Assembly: GCF_001552135.1 (NCBI RefSeq)
Contig: NZ_BCQP01000039.1
Location: 62,001 to 126,000, forward strand
DNA length: 64,000 nucleotides
From: Actinomadura chibensis NBRC 106107
GTDB lineage: Bacteria; Actinomycetota; Actinomycetes; Streptosporangiales; Streptosporangiaceae
Reading direction: 5' to 3'
In this document: in pieces, positions 8,674 to 17,900 of the stretch
Layout of the letters: each line of letters starts with the position of its first letter
Numbering within the stretch: position 1 is the stretch's first letter
Translations under genes and position numbers: made by a program
Notes under the pieces: generated by a model
What the model saw: only the letters and a program-made list of their open reading frames with translations
What the model was told of the DNA's origin: nothing
Database searches by the model: none

Positions 8674-10805
8674 CCGGCGAGGCGGCGGAACTCGACCGCG
8701 ATTTCCGGTTCAGCCGGGCCTTCTACCTTTACGCGGCGTTCTTCCCGCTCATCTGGGCGGCGGGCGCGCTCCTCACCGGAAACCTCCGGGAGCCCGTCCT
8801 GAGCACCGCGGTCGCCTTCTGCGTGACCGCGGATTACCTTCTCCTCTACCGCGCCTACAGGAGGCTGACGCGCTACGCGAGCGCGCTGCGGCTGGACGGC
8901 GAGCGCAGGTTCACGCCCTACCAGGCACTCGGCGGAGTCCTTTTCGGCGGGCTCCTCGCGGCCCTCTGGGACGAGATCCCCGCCGCGCACGGCAAGGAAT
9001 TCTGGATCGCCCTCGCCATCGGCGCGCTGTCACTCACCTCCGGCCCCTTCTACAAGGCCCGCGTCCATTCCGTCGTCTGGCTGCACACGGTCGCGAGTCG
9101 GCTGCTCTTCGACAAGGGGATCTTCCTCTTCTACGCCGCGACGTCGCACTCCTCGCCCGGCCTCCTCCGGCTGGCGGGGTGGATCGCGCTTCTCGAACTG
9201 CCGAGCTTCCTGTACATGACCCGCGATTCGAAAAGCCCCTCGTGGCTGGCCCGGACGGACGACGCCCACAATTACCTCCAGCTCGACCGGGACGCGAGGC
9301 GGCTGCTCTACGAGGACGTCTGGCTCGCGGACTCGGTCCGTCCGAAGCGCGGCCGCAAGGCGCCCGACCTGACGTTCGTGCACACCCTCGCGCACGAGGC
9401 CGTGTCCTCGGTGCAGCAGGCGCGGCAGCTCGTCCTCGACCTGGACGGGCTCAGCGCGTCCGCCGCGCGTCCCGGCATGAAGTCGCTGGAGTGGGCCGAA
9501 GCGGCGGCGGCCCTGGTCGACCTCGCCGAGTCCGAGGTGGACACCGGAAGGGCCGCCGTCCGGCGGCGGCTGCGGCTCGCCCGCGCGCACTGCGCGCACG
9601 CGCGCTCGGCGATCTACCTGGCGACCGGCCACCGCGACGAGTTCCGCGCCGCCTTCGCCGAGGCGCGGGCGCTGTGGACGGCGGAGGGCCTGCACGACCT
9701 CGCCGCCGAGGAGTCCGTGACCGTCCTCCAGAACTCGGGCGTCGACCACACGTTCCAGCTCCTCACGGTCGCCGACGGCCTGGACCTCGTCGGGCCGCTG
9801 GTCGGCTCGGCCGACCTGCGGTCGTTCGCGCGGCGCCAGGTCCTGTTCACCGCTGCGGTGCTCCACGAGGACGAGGGCGACCGCGCCCGCGCCGAGCGGT
9901 TGCGCGCGGCGGGCCTCGCCGTCCCGCGCCGCGCCCGGGACCGGTGGCGGCTGGCCCGCCAGTACAGGTCGGCCGGGCTGCGCCGCCGGGCGTCCGAGCT
10001 CGCGCTGCTCGACCGCATGGTGGCGATCAACAGCGGCCCGCTGCGGGCGGCGAGCCGCTTCGCGCCCGTCGACGCCCCCGGGATCACGGTCGCCGGCTGG
10101 CCGGCCAGCCGGGCCCGCGACCTCACGCTGCGCGCCCTGCGCCAGTGGGCCCTCGGACGCAAGGACAAGGCCGAGGAGCTGCTGCTCCAGGCGGCGGAAC
10201 TGCTGCGCGCGAGCGACCAGCTCCACACGGCGTTCGACGTCCTGCTCGAACTCGGCCGCGCGCAGATCCGCACGCACCCCGCCGGCGCGTTCCGGAACCT
10301 GTCCGCCGCCGCCGAGATCTACGAGACCCTCCGCGACCGGATCCTGGACGACGAGCTGCGGATGCAGTCCGGCGGCCCGATCGAACGGCTCCTCGTGATG
10401 CTGGTCGGGCTGCTGCTCACCGAGGCTCCGCGCGGGACCGGCCCCGGCTGGCCCGCGGCGCCCGGCGCGGCGGCCTTCGACCTCGTCGAGCGCGCCCGCT
10501 CGCGCAGCCTGCTGGAGCTGCTCGGGACGACCGTCCCGCCGGCGGGCGCGGTGCCGCCGGACCTCCTCGCGGACGAGGCGCGGGCCCGCGCCGAGGTCGC
10601 CGCCCGGCGCGCCCCGCGCCCGGCCGGGGACGGCGAGGAGGACGCGCTCCGGGCGCTCCGCGACGCGCTCCGCTCGCTGGCCGCGGCGCAGGAGCGGATC
10701 GCGGCGGCCGCCGTCCCGGGCGAGGAGTACATCAGCCTCTCCCGGGGAACCCCGCTGACCTTCACGGAGGTGAGGGCGCTGCTGCGACCGGAGGCCACGG
10801 CGTGA
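8670..10805 (+). CDS. Membrane protein with TPR-like helical repeats, partner of CHAT protein
   Basis: 711 residues. The N-terminal third carries about five to six hydrophobic helices (FYLYAAFFPLIWAAGALLTG, FWIALAIGALSLTSG and others). The remainder is an array of helical, TPR-like repeats (for example AFAEARALWTAEGLHDLAAE and RALRQWALGRKDKAEELLLQ) ending in helices such as FDLVERARSRSLLELLG, a stretch typical of the segment just before a CHAT domain. The open frame continues upstream, but the GTG at 8670 overlaps the previous stop and fits the operon's coupling pattern. The CHAT domain is encoded by the next gene through another GTGA overlap, so TPR and protease halves that are fused in many proteins (including module B here) are split. 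Precise function unknown. Confidence 0.72.
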   Translation: MTGEAAELDRDFRFSRAFYLYAAFFPLIWAAGALLTGNLREPVLSTAVAFCVTADYLLLYRAYRRLTRYASALRLDGERRFTPYQALGGVLFGGLLAALWDEIPAAHGKEFWIALAIGALSLTSGPFYKARVHSVVWLHTVASRLLFDKGIFLFYAATSHSSPGLLRLAGWIALLELPSFLYMTRDSKSPSWLARTDDAHNYLQLDRDARRLLYEDVWLADSVRPKRGRKAPDLTFVHTLAHEAVSSVQQARQLVLDLDGLSASAARPGMKSLEWAEAAAALVDLAESEVDTGRAAVRRRLRLARAHCAHARSAIYLATGHRDEFRAAFAEARALWTAEGLHDLAAEESVTVLQNSGVDHTFQLLTVADGLDLVGPLVGSADLRSFARRQVLFTAAVLHEDEGDRARAERLRAAGLAVPRRARDRWRLARQYRSAGLRRRASELALLDRMVAINSGPLRAASRFAPVDAPGITVAGWPASRARDLTLRALRQWALGRKDKAEELLLQAAELLRASDQLHTAFDVLLELGRAQIRTHPAGAFRNLSAAAEIYETLRDRILDDELRMQSGGPIERLLVMLVGLLLTEAPRGTGPGWPAAPGAAAFDLVERARSRSLLELLGTTVPPAGAVPPDLLADEARARAEVAARRAPRPAGDGEEDALRALRDALRSLAAAQERIAAAAVPGEEYISLSRGTPLTFTEVRALLRPEATA

Positions 10806-12004
10806 CGACCATCCTCGCCGAATACCTCGTCACCGACGACGCGACCCACGTCTTCCTCGTGCGGCCCGACGGCGACGAACCGCGGACCGAGACGCTCGCC
10901 CTCACCCGGGACGAGTTGCGCGCCCACGTCGCCCGCTTCCGCGCGGCGACCCGCGGGCACGAGACCCCGGCGGCGGACGAGCCCCTCGCCGCGCTCGTCG
11001 CGCCCGTCGCGGAGGCGTGCGAGCCGGGGGACGTCGTCTGGTTCGTCCCGCACGACACGCTGCACTACGTCCCGCTGGGCGCGCTTCCCGTGGACGGCGC
11101 GCCGCTCGTCGAGCGCAACGCCGTCTGCTACACGCCGAGCGCCTCGGTGATGCGGTACTGCCAGGCCAAACGCAGCCCGGACGCCCGCCGCGTCGTCGTG
11201 TACGCCGATTCGCGCCCGGACCGGCCGCTGCCGCACGCGCGCCAGCAGGCCGGGGACCTCGGACGGCGCTTCGGCGCGGACGCGGTGCTGCGGTTCGGCC
11301 GCGCCGCCGCCCTCGCCGCGCTGCCCGCCGACGCCGGGACGGGCACGTCCCGGATCCTGCACTTCGGCTGCCACGGGACGTTCACCCCGCAGGCGCCGCT
11401 GGACTCGGCGATCGTCCTCGCGGACGGCGAGCTGACCGCCGAGCGGATCCTCGGCAGCTCCCTGCGCGCGGACCTCGTCACGCTGAGCGCCTGCGAGAGC
11501 GGCGTCAACGCGCACCGCCCGGGCGACGAGCTGGTCGGGCTGACCCGCGCGCTGATCTACGCGGGCGCGGCGTCGGTGCTGGTCAGCCTGTGGTCGGTGG
11601 ACGAGGTGTCGACCAGCCTGCTGATGGACGACTTCTACCGCGAGCTGGCCGCCGGGACGTCCAAGGCCGAGTCCCTGCGGCGGGCGCAGAACACGCTGCG
11701 GGCGATGCCCGCCACCACGGTGATCAAGCGCTGCGAGGAGTCCCTCGGCGCGGGCGACCTCCTGGACGAGGACGTCGCCGACGCCCGGTTCCGGTGCGGC
11801 GACTTCGGCGCGGCCAGGGACGGGTACGCGCGGCTCCTCGCCCGCGCCGACCCCGGCGACGCCCGGACCACGCGGTGGCGGACCGCCGAGGCGCGCTGCC
11901 GCCGGGCGGCCGAGGCGGCGACCGAGCCCCCGGACTACGGCCGCGCGATCTACAGTGACCCCTACCATTGGGCCGCGTTCGTATTGGTCGGTGACTGGCG
12001 ATGA
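10802..12004 (+). CDS. CHAT domain (caspase-like) protease, module A
   Basis: 400 residues. The C-terminal half is a CHAT domain, a clan-CD cysteine peptidase relative of caspases and separase. The catalytic pair is visible: His in HFGCHG (H187 and H191 flank the motif) and Cys in SACESG (C231). LVSLWSVDEVSTSLLMDDFY is the usual strand-helix after the catalytic Cys. The first 170 residues contain the CHAT-typical VVWFVPHDTLHYVPLGALP strand and TPSASVMRYC. About 110 further residues follow the protease core and may hold substrate- or partner-binding helices. GTG 10802 overlaps the preceding stop, and the end overlaps the next gene as ATGA. CHAT proteases are known effectors in bacterial conflict systems; the target here is unknown. 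Confidence 0.88.
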   Translation: MTTILAEYLVTDDATHVFLVRPDGDEPRTETLALTRDELRAHVARFRAATRGHETPAADEPLAALVAPVAEACEPGDVVWFVPHDTLHYVPLGALPVDGAPLVERNAVCYTPSASVMRYCQAKRSPDARRVVVYADSRPDRPLPHARQQAGDLGRRFGADAVLRFGRAAALAALPADAGTGTSRILHFGCHGTFTPQAPLDSAIVLADGELTAERILGSSLRADLVTLSACESGVNAHRPGDELVGLTRALIYAGAASVLVSLWSVDEVSTSLLMDDFYRELAAGTSKAESLRRAQNTLRAMPATTVIKRCEESLGAGDLLDEDVADARFRCGDFGAARDGYARLLARADPGDARTTRWRTAEARCRRAAEAATEPPDYGRAIYSDPYHWAAFVLVGDWR

Positions 12005-12588
12005 CCTCCTCCCCGACGCTGCTGTCCGAGGCGGACGGGTTCTTCGTCCTCCTCTCCTGGGACCTCGACCTCGACGGCGCCCGCGCGGCGCTCGCCTCCG
12101 GGACGCTCGGGGTCGTCCAGGACGACGAGGGGCGCTTCGTCGCGACCGTCCTGCACGGCGACCTCGCGGACGAGACCGCCCGCGACCTGCGCGCCGCCCT
12201 GCCGCGCCTGCCGCCGGCGGTCGTGGTCGACGCGGACGTCACCTTCGCCGAGTTCGCCGGGTCCGCCGCCCTGACGCTGCTGGACCTCGGCGCGCGGGCG
12301 CTCGTCCTCGCCGACGGCGGGCGGGCCGTCGCGGTGCTGCCCGTCGAGATGGTCGGCGCGCACCTCGCCTCGCGCGACTACACCGCCCCGTCGAACGAGA
12401 TGGCGGGCTCCGGCGGGCTCGGCGACGGCGCCCTTCCCGGGCGTCCGCGCACGGGCCTCGCACCGGCCGTCTGCCTGGAGCCGGGCTGCGGGCACGTCAA
12501 CTGGCTCGCGTCCTTCGATCCGGACAGGCCGCCGTGGTGCGAGCGTCCGGCGCCGCCGCCCCGGCACCGGCTCAGGCTGGGCGGCTGA
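12001..12588 (+). CDS. Small CHAT-associated protein with C-terminal Cys motif, module A
   Basis: 195 residues, unrecognised family. The N-terminal 130 residues are a compact alpha/beta region rich in valine strands (AVVVDADVTFAEFAGSAALT, ARALVLADGG). The C-terminus has C-x4-C-x16-C (CLEPGCGHVNW ... PPWCERP), possibly a minimal zinc ribbon. ATG 12001 overlaps the CHAT gene stop. In module B a small protein with a comparable three-Cys tail sits at the same place, directly after its CHAT gene, which argues for a conserved adaptor or substrate role. Confidence 0.65.
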   Translation: MTSSPTLLSEADGFFVLLSWDLDLDGARAALASGTLGVVQDDEGRFVATVLHGDLADETARDLRAALPRLPPAVVVDADVTFAEFAGSAALTLLDLGARALVLADGGRAVAVLPVEMVGAHLASRDYTAPSNEMAGSGGLGDGALPGRPRTGLAPAVCLEPGCGHVNWLASFDPDRPPWCERPAPPPRHRLRLGG

Positions 12589-12592
12589 CCCG

Positions 12593-13609
12593 GTGCTCGG
12601 CTCCGTCGTCAAGGAGGCCGGGGGGCTGCTCGACCGGCGCTTCTTCCTCAACTCCCTGCTGCCGGTGCTCGTGTTCCTCGGCGCGTCGGCGCTCGCCGTC
12701 GCCGCCGGGACGTCCGGGACCGCCGCGGCGGCGGACCACTGGAACCGCTGGAGCGGCCCGGTCAAGACGCTGACCGTCGCGGGGTTCGCCGTCGTCGCTA
12801 TGCTCGCCGCGGCCTGGCTGTCCAGCGCGTCGACGGGGCTCGTCCGGCTCTACGAGGGCTACTGGTCCGGCCCGCTCGGACGGCCGCCGCGCGGCTGGGG
12901 CGTCCGCTGGCACCGGCGCCGCCTCGCCGCGCTCGACCCCCGCGACGACGCCGACTACGCGCGCCTCCACACGAGCTACCCGGGGCGCGAGGCCGAACTC
13001 CAGCCGACGCGGCTCGGCAACATCCTCAAGAACTCCGAACTGCATCCGGAAGCGCGCTACGGCATCGACGCCGTTCTCGTCTGGCCCCGCCTGCATCCGC
13101 TGCTGCCCGCCGACCAGCGCGCCTCGCTCGCCGCCGCCCGCGCCGAGATGGAGTTCTTCCTCACCGTCTCGGTGCTCGCCGCCGCCTTCTCCGCCGGGGT
13201 CGGCGCGTTCCTCGCGGCGGCGGGGGCGGACGTCCCGCTCTTCCTGCTGTGCCACTGGGGCGGCGCCGCGCTCGCGCTCGCCGCCTACGCGTGCTCGCTC
13301 GCCCCCGCGCGGATCTACGGGCAGCAGGTGAAGGTGACGTTCGACGTCCACCGGGGGCTGCTGCTGAAGGCCCTCGGCCACCCGAGACCGGACGAGCCCG
13401 ACGAGCCCGTCCTGTGGCGGGCCCTCGCCCGCTACTGGTACCGGGGCGTCCCGCTGACCGCGACGTTCCACGCGGCGGCGGCCGTCCCCGAGCAGCCGCC
13501 CGACGAGGACCCGACCCTCCCCAGGCCGCGCTTCGCGCTGCCCCTGACCGCCTGGGCCGCCCTCGCCTTCCTCGCCACCGGGACGCTCGGCGCCCTGCTC
13601 CTCAGCTGA
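12593..13609 (+). CDS. Membrane protein paralogous to module B membrane protein
   Basis: 338 residues with an N-terminal helix (FFLNSLLPVLVFLGASALAV), a second (VAGFAVVAMLAAAWLSS), two central helices and one at the C-terminus. A cytosolic segment contains RYGIDAVLVWPRLHPLLP followed by an RASLAAA stretch. The convergent gene at 13602-14540 has AYGLDLGAVWPRLWLLLP followed by RADLLAA, and both begin with LLD-[RK]-x-F and a membrane helix, so they look like divergent paralogues. The GTG start is 4 bases after the previous stop. The 3' end overlaps the convergent gene by 8 bases. Function unknown. Confidence 0.7.
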   Translation: MLGSVVKEAGGLLDRRFFLNSLLPVLVFLGASALAVAAGTSGTAAAADHWNRWSGPVKTLTVAGFAVVAMLAAAWLSSASTGLVRLYEGYWSGPLGRPPRGWGVRWHRRRLAALDPRDDADYARLHTSYPGREAELQPTRLGNILKNSELHPEARYGIDAVLVWPRLHPLLPADQRASLAAARAEMEFFLTVSVLAAAFSAGVGAFLAAAGADVPLFLLCHWGGAALALAAYACSLAPARIYGQQVKVTFDVHRGLLLKALGHPRPDEPDEPVLWRALARYWYRGVPLTATFHAAAAVPEQPPDEDPTLPRPRFALPLTAWAALAFLATGTLGALLLS

Positions 13610-14540
13610 GGGCCCCCGGGTCGCGCCTTCGGAGCAGGGAACCCGTCTCCGGAGGACGGAGGACGTCCTTGCGGAGCGCCGCCGTCACCGCGAAGCCGGT
13701 CTCCCGGGAGAGGGGCGTGTCGTCCGGCAGTCCGAGCCGGGCGGCCAGCTCGGGGGCGTAGAGGTCGACGGCCGCCTCCGTGAGATCGGCGAGCGCCGCC
13801 GCCGCTGCCCGCGTCTGGACGTGGGCGGCCGCCCCGGTGCCGGCGGCGACGAGCGCGGCGGGCCACCAGAACGGGACGAGCAGCGCGTAGAGGACCGCCC
13901 ACCCCGAGAGCCTGGTCGCGGACGCGTAGGCGGTGTGGGCGGCCAGGAGGTCCGCGCGGGCGGCGTCCGGCAGGAGGAGCCAGAGCCGGGGCCAGACGGC
14001 GCCGAGGTCCAGCCCGTAGGCGCTCCGCACGCGGTCCGCCGGGGCCGTCAGCCGGTCGCCCGTCCACGACGGGCGGGTCGGCTCCGCGCGGGAGATCCGG
14101 TCGCGGGCGGCGAGGGCCGCCCCGACGCCGCCGGGCGGGGCGCCGGTGACGGCGGCCGACACGGCGGCGGTGACGGCCGCGTCGGCGTCGCTCCAGCGGT
14201 CGCGGCGGCGGCGGGCGAGGCGCCCGAGCGGCCCGCGCCCGGCGGGCAGCGTCCACAGCGCGGCGATCAGTCGGCCCAGCGCCGCCGCGCCCAGCCCGGC
14301 CCCGGCGGCGGCGAGGCCCGCCGCCGCGATCGCCGGCAGGACGGCCCCCGTGTCGTTCGGGCGCCGGGTTCCGAGCCGGTCGGTGACCCAGCGGGCGAGC
14401 GCGGGCGCGTCGAACGCGTGCGCCTGGCCCAGGTGGAACCCGGCCACGGCCGTCCCGACGAAGAGGAGCCCGGGCAGGACGAGGAACGTGAACCACTTGT
14501 CGAGCAGGCGCTTCCCGACCTCGCCGAGGAGCCCGGTCAC
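13602..14540 (-). CDS. Membrane protein of CHAT module B, paralogue of the module A protein
   Basis: 312 residues: N-terminal LLDKWFTFLVLPGLLFVGTA, a pair of central Ala-rich hydrophobic stretches, and helices around WAVLYALLVPFWWPAALVAA. It shares the YG[IL]D-x3-VWPRL-x2-LLP block and the following R-A-x-L-x-A-A with the convergent gene at 12593-13609. The start is the GTG at 14540, whose bases overlap the upstream stop (GTGA); the longer open frame upstream is a shadow of the preceding gene. Third and last gene of module B. Function unknown. Confidence 0.7.
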   Translation of the reverse strand: MTGLLGEVGKRLLDKWFTFLVLPGLLFVGTAVAGFHLGQAHAFDAPALARWVTDRLGTRRPNDTGAVLPAIAAAGLAAAGAGLGAAALGRLIAALWTLPAGRGPLGRLARRRRDRWSDADAAVTAAVSAAVTGAPPGGVGAALAARDRISRAEPTRPSWTGDRLTAPADRVRSAYGLDLGAVWPRLWLLLPDAARADLLAAHTAYASATRLSGWAVLYALLVPFWWPAALVAAGTGAAAHVQTRAAAAALADLTEAAVDLYAPELAARLGLPDDTPLSRETGFAVTAALRKDVLRPPETGSLLRRRDPGALS

Positions 14541-14920
14541 GGGGCGAGCCGCCGCTCGGCCAGGGGCTCGCCGCTGACGGCGCAGGTCGGCGGCGGGCCG
14601 TCGGCGCGGGGCGTCCAGCGCGCGCACCGGCCGGTCGGGCAGGCCCACAGCTCGGCCGCCGGGGCGGGGGCCCCGGTCGCGGCGGGGTTCGGCCGGTACT
14701 GCCGCCAGGTCGGCGGGAGCAGGCCGCCCGGCACGCCGTAGGCGACGAGCCTGGCGTCCAGCGCGTCGAGGTCGGCGGCGGGCGCCTCCGCCCCGTCCGC
14801 CAGGGCCGCGACGATCCGGTCGAGGAGCGGCTCGAATCCGTCCTCGGCCGCGATCTCCTGGAGTTCGCCGAGTTCCAGCGCGCGGCACAGCGCGGAGAGG
14901 CGGTCGGCGTCGTCGGGCAT
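14537..14920 (-). CDS. Small CHAT-associated protein with Cys motif, module B
   Basis: 127 residues from the ATG at 14920, which is preceded by GAGGTGCGC; an ATG at 14950 would overlap the CHAT gene but lacks a ribosome site. The N-terminal half is helical and leucine-rich (ALCRALELGELQEIAAEDGF), recalling the small helical adaptor domains of bacterial conflict systems. After a conserved-looking PPTWRQYRP, the tail carries C-x4-C-x13-C (ACPTGRCARW ... PPTCAVSG), possibly a zinc ribbon. Its place between a CHAT gene and a membrane-protein gene is the same as that of 12001-12588 in module A. Exact function unknown. Confidence 0.62.
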   Translation of the reverse strand: MPDDADRLSALCRALELGELQEIAAEDGFEPLLDRIVAALADGAEAPAADLDALDARLVAYGVPGGLLPPTWRQYRPNPAATGAPAPAAELWACPTGRCARWTPRADGPPPTCAVSGEPLAERRLAP

Positions 14921-14936
14921 GCGCACCTCGGGGGGA

Positions 14937-17900
14937 TCAGGGGCCGACATGGACGTAGGAGGCCCACAGCGATGGGGTCTTCGGGGATTCGGCGCGCACG
15001 TCGGCGACCGTCTCCGCCAGCGCGGCGTGCACCGGGCGCCCGGCGGCGAGCCGCCGGTAGAAGCCGCGGGTGACGGCCGTCGCGGTGCGGTCGTCGGCGG
15101 GCCACAGCGTGCCGACGACGTGCGCGTAGCCGGCGAGCTGGAACGCCGACGTCAGGTGGACGGCCTCGTCCGGCAGGTCGATCGCGCCGAGCGCCGTCGT
15201 GCACGCGGCCAGGAAGGCGAGCCGCCCGCCGGCCAGGTTCAGCCCGCCGACGTCCGGCAGCGTCAGCGGCTCGTCGTGCAGCATGAGGCGGCTGAGCGCG
15301 GGCGCGGACGGGTCGCTGACGGCGTGGCAGGCGAAGTGCGCCAGCGGCGCGCCGGGCAGCGCGGCGAGGACGTTCGCGCGGGTCGCCTCGGCGTCCCTCA
15401 GCACCCGCGCGCCCGGCAGGAGCCCGGCCAGGGTCTCGGCGTCCCCGGCCGCGCCGGGCAGCGGGAGGCCGTCGACGGCGGCGGCCGCCGAGACGACCAG
15501 CCCGCCCTCGGACGCGACGCCCTCGGACACGGTGGCTCCGGCCTGCTGCTCGCGCGCGTGCTCCAGCACCCGGACGGTCGGCGTGTACGACGGGACGATC
15601 GACCCGTGCTCGGTCGAGTGCAGCGGCAGGAACACCATCAGCCCGGTCGGCACCCACCACAGCCGGGAGACGTCCGGGGGGAGTTCGGCGAGCACCGGCC
15701 CGGTGACCGCCCGCTCCAGCCAGCCGAGGACGTCCCGCAGGTCCCGCTCCGCCCGCGCCCGTTCGCGGAGCGAGCCGCCGGGCGCGATCGCGACCGCCAG
15801 CGCGCCGTAGAGGTCGCTGATCCGCCGTCCCGTCTCCGCCGCCGTGGCCTCCGGCAGCGGGACGGGGCGGACGCCGTCCGGCAGCATGATCAGCGCGTCG
15901 GCGCGGCGGTCGTTCTGCGTGACGAAGACGATCGGCCCTTGCCGCGCGGCGGCGCACAGCTCGGCGGACGTCCTCGGCAGGAGGAAGTCGGCGTAGCCGT
16001 CCAGGCGGCGGATAGCGGCGAGGGTCTCGTCCCAGCGCCGGGCGAGCGCGTGCCGCCGCTCGATGATCTCGTCGGGGGCGCCGCCGAGGTCCGGACGGTC
16101 GAGGGCGTCCCTGATCCGGACGAACTCCGCCGCCGTCTCCGGGTGCTCGGCGGTGAGCCGCCCGAGGTCGCTCCTCGTGTCGAGCGTCTGCCCGAGGAGG
16201 ACGCCCCGGCCCTGTTCGAGGAGTTCCACGGCGCGGTCGGGCCGTCCGGCCGAGAGCGCGGCGGCGGCCGCGTCGGCGGCGAGCCCCTTCGGCCGGGTCA
16301 GCGCCCGCTCCCGTTCGGGACGCGACAGGGCCCGCGACGCGCGCTGCGGGAGCGTCTCGACGGCGAGCGAGAACGCTTCGAGCGCGGACTCCCAGTCCCC
16401 GGACTCGGCGGCCAGATGCCCCCACGCCTCGGCCGAGCCGCCCCTCACCCAGGCGGGAGCGGCCGGGGCGTGCGCCGCCTGCCGCCACTGCTCGATCGCC
16501 CGCTCCCGCTGCGCCACATCCCCGGTGGCGTCGAACCGGCGGCGGGCGGACGTGCCGAGCAGGTAGCGGAACTCCGCCCGCTGCGGATGACCCTCGGCCA
16601 GCCCGTCCAGGGACCGGCGGAGCAGCGGCTCGGCCTCGTCCAGCAGGGCGTCGCCGCCCTCCGCGTCCTGCTTGACCAGCAGGGCGTCCGCGAGCCTGGC
16701 CTCGACCAGCGGGCGCTGGGTGTGGCCCGCGGGCATCACCCGGAGCGCCCGCCGCATCACCTCGACCGCCTCGGTCAGCAGCGCCGGGTCCTCGTCGACG
16801 CCGTAGAGCAGGACGAGGGCGAGGCCGAGGTTGCTCAGGCGCTGCGGCAGGTGGTGGCTGTTGACCAGGGCGACGCCGACCGCCTCGCGGAGCGCCTTGC
16901 GGGTCCGGGGCCTGGTGAACGGCGAGAAGATCGGCACCAGCGCCCGCCTGAGGACGGACTGGTAGTCCTCCGTCGGCGTCTCGGCGACCGCCCGGCGGTG
17001 CAGCCCGATCGACTCCCGCAGCGCGTCGACGTCGTCCAGGGCGAGGACCCGCTCGTCGAGGGCGACGGCCAGTTCGGCGAGGACCAGCGGTCTGACCGCC
17101 GGACTGGCGGTCCCGGCCGCCTCCCGCAGGATGCGGATCGACTCGTCGATCATGTCGAGGTCGCCGGTCGCGGTGTAGGCGACGTGGAGCGCCGTCGCGT
17201 ACTGGATCGCGTAGCCGTTCCGGGCGGCGTCCTCCGGCGGCCGCGAGGCGAGCAGGCGGCGGCCCGTCTCCAGCGCCGAGTCGAGGTCCCGGCGCTGTCC
17301 GAGCAGCCGGTACCGGAGCAGGAGCGCCGTCAGGAGGAGCATGCTGAAGGCCCCGTAGCGGCGGTACCGGGGCGACCTGCCGTCGAGGCGCCGCCGCATG
17401 TCGCGGATGAGGTCGTCGACGAGCAGCAGGCCGTGCTCGCCCTGCCGTTCCGCGACCCGGAGCTGCGCGATGCCCCAGCGGTCGACCCGGGCGAAGAACG
17501 GCCGGACGGAACGCGCGCGCCGCCGCCGGACCTTCGCGGCGGCGGGCGCCAGGACCGCGCCGCACACCGCCGCGGCCGCGGCGGCCGCCGTGACGGCGAG
17601 CACCCACTTCAGCTCGTCCCAGGCCGCCCCGGCGAGGACGACCAGCACCGCGGACCCGACCGCCAGGGCGCGCGATCGGCGCCAGAAGCGCGGACGCCGC
17701 GCCAGCAGTTGCAGGGCGTGGGGGGACAGGAAGGGCGGCGGGGGCGCGGCCTCGAACCGCCGCACCACATAGGTGCCGTACAGGACGACCTGCGGCAGGA
17801 GCACGAGATGGAGGACCGCGAGCCACCCCGCGGCCCCGCCCGCGCCGACGGACGCGTACCCGTCCCGCAGTTCCGCGTGGGCGGCGGTGAGCGCGGCGGG

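Noticed and set aside
9179..10801. Open frame running into the CHAT gene from upstream
   Set aside because: Arg/Pro/Ala shadow of the preceding gene; the CHAT gene starts at GTG 10802.
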